From NCBI GenBank assembly GCA_964607765.1, contig CAZSNT010000263.1, positions 1 through 9,529 on the forward strand: DNA of 9,529 nt, given 5' to 3'. The notes beneath the pieces were generated by a model that saw nothing but the letters and a program-made list of their open reading frames with translations, did no database searches and was not told the DNA's origin. Position 1 is the first letter of the stretch. Every line of letters starts with the position of its first letter. This document shows positions 7,541 through 9,529 of this stretch, piece after piece. Position numbers and translations under genes: made by a program. Source of the DNA: CAZSNT01 sp964607765 (GTDB lineage: Bacteria; Verrucomicrobiota; Lentisphaeria; Oligosphaerales; JABHEG01).

Positions 7541-7813
7541 TTCCCGGAGTGAAGACGATCGGGCAGATCGGGTTCCGGAAATCGTCCTCGCGATCGTCCT
7601 CGCGATCGAGCCTCGACCGCCAGGCAAACGGCCCGTGATCCTGTCGAACGAGAACGGGTCGGGACAAGACCGGCACCGGGCAGCCGAGCCAGGACGCCGG
7701 GAATCGAGTACGATCGCGAGTACGATCACGAGTACGATGGAGAAGCCCCGGAGACCCCTTCGGGAACAATTGCCTTCAGCGGACCGCGCAAAGCCGGCCC
7801 GCTGAGGCCAGCG
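7541..7813 (+). mobile_element. ORF-less integron-like cassette
   Basis: The unit starts at the box GTTCCCG (7540-7546) and ends at an attC-like site whose left box CGGGAAC (7761-7767) is its exact reverse complement, as expected if both once joined in a circular cassette. No convincing gene lies inside; the possible reading frames are repeat-coded (for example RTRDRTRDRTR on the minus strand). It carries an imperfect 28-nt inverted-repeat pair. Confidence 0.55.
7581..7738. repeat. imperfect 28-nt inverted repeat built of 12-bp direct repeats
   Basis: The arm at 7581-7608 and the reverse complement of 7711-7738 match at 25 of 28 bases, with about 100 nt between them. Each arm is itself two 12-bp units plus a partial one: ATCGTCCTCGCG twice on the left, and GTACGATCGCGA then GTACGATCACGA on the right (the right-hand units begin at 7708). 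Folded RNA or single-stranded DNA would form a long stem. Confidence 0.85.
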
Positions 7814-7819
7814 TTGCGT
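7761..7819 (+). repeat. attC-like site 1 (59 bp)
   Basis: The order fits an integron attC: left box CGGGAAC, 4-nt spacer, left arm GCCTTCAGCGG (7772-7782), 16-nt loop, right arm CCGCTGAGGC (7799-7808), 4-nt spacer, right box GTTGCGT (7813-7819). The left arm has one extra T relative to the right, as the extrahelical base of attC sites requires. The outer boxes pair only at AAC/GTT plus one base, and they depart from RYYYAAC/GTTRRRY. Confidence 0.5.
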
Positions 7820-7829
7820 GGGAGAGACC

Positions 7830-8111
7830 ATGAAGGTGTGGATCAGAGCTCTGACCGTTGCCGCAGTGATAGAGGCGGTGGCTCTCGTGCTTTGGGTCAT
7901 CCCGGTTGCCTCCTTTGTTGGGATTCTCCTCCTCGCCCCGGGCATAGCTCTGACGTACGGCCTGCTCTCCCACGGTTCCATGGAGTTGAGGCACCGATTG
8001 CTTTTTCTCGCGGCCCCGCTCGTGTTCTGGACAGGAGTGGCCGCTTTGGCCCTGACGGTCGGCGGGTGGATTCGGAGGAGATTCACACATGACGCTTCAG
8101 GTGACGGCTGA
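7830..8111 (+). CDS. small membrane protein, cassette-borne, family not recognised
   Basis: The 93-residue product has two closely packed hydrophobic stretches (about 7-27 and 27-46) and a third (about 57-79), ending with a basic IRRRF and a short polar tail. It is almost entirely membrane. ATG at 7830 is preferred over GTG at 7818 because GGAG (7821-7824) sits 5 nt before it; the GTG would lie inside the attC right box. The start is 10 nt after the cassette boundary, and the stop (8109-8111) falls inside the next attC-like fold. Both are typical of integron cassettes. Similar tiny membrane proteins are common in cassettes, but no function can be assigned. Confidence 0.75.
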   Translation: MKVWIRALTVAAVIEAVALVLWVIPVASFVGILLLAPGIALTYGLLSHGSMELRHRLLFLAAPLVFWTGVAALALTVGGWIRRRFTHDASGDG

Positions 8112-8138
8112 TCGCCGCCCATGAGCTACCCGTTCGGC
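8094..8138 (+). repeat. attC-like site 2 (degenerate)
   Basis: The right box GTTCGGC (8132-8138) is preceded by a right arm (8114-8126) and 5-nt spacer. The right arm partly pairs with 8094-8108 (GCT, CA and CGGC pair; an extra T lies in the left arm). The expected left box complementary to the start of this cassette (ACGCAAC) is not found near 8082-8093, so the site is decayed or divergent on that side. Confidence 0.35.
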
Positions 8139-8153
8139 AGAGACGAATACACG

Positions 8154-8516
8154 ATGAGACTGTCGAGAAACACGCTCCTCATGTATGTGGCGATTGTCAT
8201 CTCCCTTGCACTCTACGGGACGGTGGCAATCACGCTCGCGCAGTCGGGAATCCGCGCTCCCAGTGTATTCGAAATCCCTTATCTTCTGCCCGGTGCCGTC
8301 CTGCTCGAGACCTTCTCTCCCCAGACCAGCGTGACAGCCGTGCCGATCCTCGTCTTAGGACTACTCACATACTTCACCGTCCTCTTCGCGCCGCTTCTTC
8401 TGATCTCAAGTGGCGCGAAACGGGGGTTGATATTTGCAGCGGTGACCGTTGAAGCGGCTCTTCTGATAGGCCATTGCCTGGTCGGTATGGCCATCATCGG
8501 AGGGGGAGCAGTATAG
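8154..8516 (+). CDS. small membrane protein, cassette-borne, family not recognised
   Basis: The 120-residue product has membrane helices at about 9-29, 59-85 and 91-116, and a moderately hydrophobic stretch near 40-52. An in-frame ATG at 8121 would add 11 residues, but it lies to the left of the cassette boundary at 8132, inside the previous attC-like site, and has no ribosome site. ATG at 8154, 15 nt past the boundary, is therefore favoured, although its own Shine-Dalgarno is weak (only GAG 11 nt away). The stop codon TAG (8514-8516) directly abuts the attC left box at 8517, the classical gene/attC junction. No function can be assigned. The preceding cassette gene is on the same strand and could be co-transcribed. 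Confidence 0.75.
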   Translation: MRLSRNTLLMYVAIVISLALYGTVAITLAQSGIRAPSVFEIPYLLPGAVLLETFSPQTSVTAVPILVLGLLTYFTVLFAPLLLISSGAKRGLIFAAVTVEAALLIGHCLVGMAIIGGGAV

Positions 8517-8575
8517 GCCGAACGAATGGTTGGTGCAGACGCCGCGGGGCGGCGCCGCACACCCCTATGTTGGGC
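8517..8575 (+). repeat. attC-like site 3 (59 bp)
   Basis: The left box is GCCGAAC (8517-8523) and the right box GTTGGGC (8569-8575), which fits GTTRRRY. Between them CGCCGC (8540-8545) and GCGGCG (8549-8554) form the top of a hairpin. It extends through GGTGC (8532-8536 region) and GCACACC, with an extra A at 8537 on the left arm. Length and GC-rich centre resemble the attC of the aadA cassettes. The left box is the exact reverse complement of the box that opens the same cassette (8132-8138). Confidence 0.7.
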
Positions 8576-8594
8576 TTCACAGTAAGGAGGCGGA

Positions 8595-9023
8595 ATGGGC
8601 GACTCGAAGGACACCAGGAAGAAGTGGCCGACCATACTCGGGATCCTGTCGATCTTGTACACCATGCTCTACGGCCTCCTGTACCTTCGCCCGTCGGGGA
8701 ACGCAATGCAGTTCATCCGTCTCTGGAACATGACCGTCGTTGTCGCGATGTTTCTGGGGGCAGTGGGGCTTGTTACCCGCAGGTCGTGGGCAACCGGCGT
8801 GGTGCGGTTTGCTTCCTGGCTTGCGATTGCCCAAGCCGCCTACGCGCTCGTCACCGTGTACGCCTTCATGGGCGGTCCCCCTCCCGTCTTCGCGGCTCTC
8901 GGGATGCTCACCGCCATGCTGCCCGTCGTGGCGTGGCCGCTCTTTTTGGTGATCTGGCTTTCAGGGCATGACTTGGGCGACGTGGCGGAGCCGGGGCTCG
9001 AGATCACGGAGGCCCAACAGTAG
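8595..9023 (+). CDS. four-helix membrane protein, cassette-borne, family not recognised
   Basis: The 142-residue product has a short basic N-terminus (DTRKK), four membrane helices (about 12-31, 43-61, 68-90, 97-123) and an acidic C-terminal tail (DLGDVAEPGLEITEAQQ). Loops carry few charges apart from TRRSW between helices 2 and 3. AAGGAGG (8584-8590) lies 4 nt before the ATG, the strongest ribosome site in the window, and the ATG is 19 nt after the cassette boundary. The last codons and TAG lie inside the left box and spacer of the next attC-like site, as in many integron cassettes. I do not recognise the family; a small integral membrane protein is all that can be said. Confidence 0.85.
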   Translation: MGDSKDTRKKWPTILGILSILYTMLYGLLYLRPSGNAMQFIRLWNMTVVVAMFLGAVGLVTRRSWATGVVRFASWLAIAQAAYALVTVYAFMGGPPPVFAALGMLTAMLPVVAWPLFLVIWLSGHDLGDVAEPGLEITEAQQ

Positions 9024-9089
9024 GTGCTGCTGACGCTGCACCCCGTCGCTTCGCTCGGGGGCTCGTCGCAGCAGACCATCCCGTAACCA
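9012..9089 (+). repeat. attC-like site 4 with a decayed right box
   Basis: The left box GCCCAAC (9012-9018) fits RYYYAAC and is the exact reverse complement of the box opening this cassette (8569-8575). The left arm GGT-G-CTGCTG-ACG (9023-9035) pairs with the right arm CGT-CG-CAGCAG-ACC (9064-9077), with one extra G (9026) in the left arm. CCCCG and CGGGG pair in the centre. At the expected right-box position the sequence is GTAACCA (9083-9089), which lacks the GTT needed for recombination. This looks like the inactive end of the array. Confidence 0.6.
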
Positions 9090-9439
9090 GAGCAAACCAT
9101 GGCCGGGCCGGAACAAGGCCCCTGGACGATGACGGGCGACCCGCCTTCGCACTTCGCTTGCTACGGCGAGGCAGGCGATGGCGATGGACGATTGGGGAAC
9201 CGGATTCCGGCATCGTAGACCGTAATCGTCGAGCGTAATCGTCAACCGAACTGAACGACCCACATCTCAAGCTCTCGCACCGGACGCCGTGGGCACGGCG
9301 CCGGTAGAGAGGGGAGACCGAGGGGACACACTGATGGCTGAACGTCTCTCCTGCCTCGCTGGGAGCCGGAGATCTCGGCCATGCCTATCCGCTCTGCTGT
9401 TCATGGTGCCGGCACACCGACGAACGTCGCCGGTCCGAT
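9090..9439. other. non-coding stretch between cassette array and recombinase gene
   Basis: No convincing gene. It holds two copies of CGTAATCGTC (9221-9230 and 9234-9243), an imperfect stem GCCTTCGC/GCGAGGC near 9146-9176, and the 9-bp inverted repeat AGGGGACAC/GTGTCCCCT, whose left copy is at 9321-9329. A plus-strand frame from ATG 9334 stays open to the window edge, but it lies opposite the recombinase and its product looks random. Confidence 0.5.
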
Positions 9440-9468
9440 TCACACAAACGACAAACAACGTGTCCCCT
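9321..9468. repeat. possible small insertion bounded by 9-bp inverted repeats
   Basis: AGGGGACAC (9321-9329) and GTGTCCCCT (9460-9468) are exact inverted copies 148 bp apart end to end. The right copy falls in the recombinase gene just after the catalytic-tyrosine segment, where similarity to the family's usual ending (YTHV) stops. Beyond the left copy the minus strand reads RSPLS, similar to the RSPLD seen near the end of integron integrases. A MITE-like insertion is inferred, weakly. Confidence 0.3.
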
Positions 9469-9529
9469 GAACTCTGTAAATCATGGTGGTTTCCAGGCTC
9501 TTGTGGCCGAGGAATTCCTGTACTTCGCG
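9440..9529 (-). CDS. tyrosine recombinase, C-terminal end (integron-integrase-like), partial
   Basis: Only the last 29 codons are in the window; the gene continues off the right edge. The peptide REVQEFLGHKSLETTMIYRV matches the C-terminal catalytic box of tyrosine recombinases: the LGH histidine (residue 9 here) and the nucleophilic tyrosine in TTMIY (residue 18). TTMIY preceded by VQE(F/L)LGH is the form usual in integron integrases (IntI), though other phage-type integrases share it. The IntI-specific insert that would settle this lies outside the window. After the tyrosine, IntI proteins normally continue THVL and so on; here the chain reads RVQGTRCLSFV and stops, so the tail is probably replaced by an inserted sequence. 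Its 3' end faces the 3' end of the cassette array. Confidence 0.8.
   Translation of the reverse strand, partial: REVQEFLGHKSLETTMIYRVQGTRCLSFV

Noticed and set aside
7482..8122. Minus-strand frames of 95 and 196 codons over the cassette region
   Set aside because: Composition follows the 12-bp repeats (RTRDRTRD, DREDDRED) and they run antisense through a well-supported cassette gene.
9146..9176. Stem GCCTTCGC/GCGAGGC with an extra base, resembling attC arms
   Set aside because: No AAC and GTT boxes flank it at the right distance.
9334..9529. Plus-strand frame from ATG 9334 open to the window edge, with AGGGGA about 8 nt upstream
   Set aside because: It lies opposite the recombinase C-terminus, whose LGHKSLETTMIY match is far stronger; the product looks random and the purine motif belongs to the inverted repeat.

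Overview
The window is GC-rich bacterial DNA. Its flavour fits the PVC superphylum (Planctomycetota or Lentisphaerota-like). The support is secreted proteins built from repeated small beta modules, a C-terminal HEAT-like tail of a kind common in that group, a MoxR-type ATPase encoded with a DUF4175-like membrane/coiled-coil protein, and short-period intergenic repeats. This placement is an inference from protein style; there is no rRNA or other marker gene here.

Left two thirds (about 251-7298, all minus strand): one tightly packed operon read right to left. It begins with a likely promoter near 7344-7372. Two secreted tandem paralogues of 724 and 687 residues come first; they share an N-terminal domain with an 'LGKKD' core, and one carries an STN-like insert. 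Next is a three-helix membrane protein that stops at an amber codon. A coiled-coil and Gly/Pro-rich protein follows in the same reading frame, so the two may be one DUF4175-like protein split by a single TAG. The last gene is a MoxR-family AAA+ ATPase. Genes are joined by 4-bp gaps, a GTGA overlap and an 11-bp overlap. The inferred role is a MoxR chaperone acting on a membrane partner, with the large secreted proteins as envelope components. No VWA or DUF58 gene is visible.

Extreme left (1-262): a perfect 13-bp hairpin, a second hairpin, and a tract of about 16 heptamers related to GCCTAAC. This tract supplies the last codons and the stop of moxR.

Right third (about 7540-9089, plus strand): what looks like an integron gene-cassette array. 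Three small unrecognised membrane proteins each sit in a unit ending in an attC-like folded site. In three units the 7-bp box at the unit's start is exactly the reverse complement of the box at the attC of its own end (7540/7761, 8132/8517, 8569/9012), which is the signature of circular cassettes. The first unit has no gene and holds a 28-nt inverted-repeat pair. At the far right edge, on the minus strand, are the last 29 codons of a tyrosine recombinase of integron-integrase style. It faces the array tail to tail, which is neither the usual nor the known 'reverse' integron layout.
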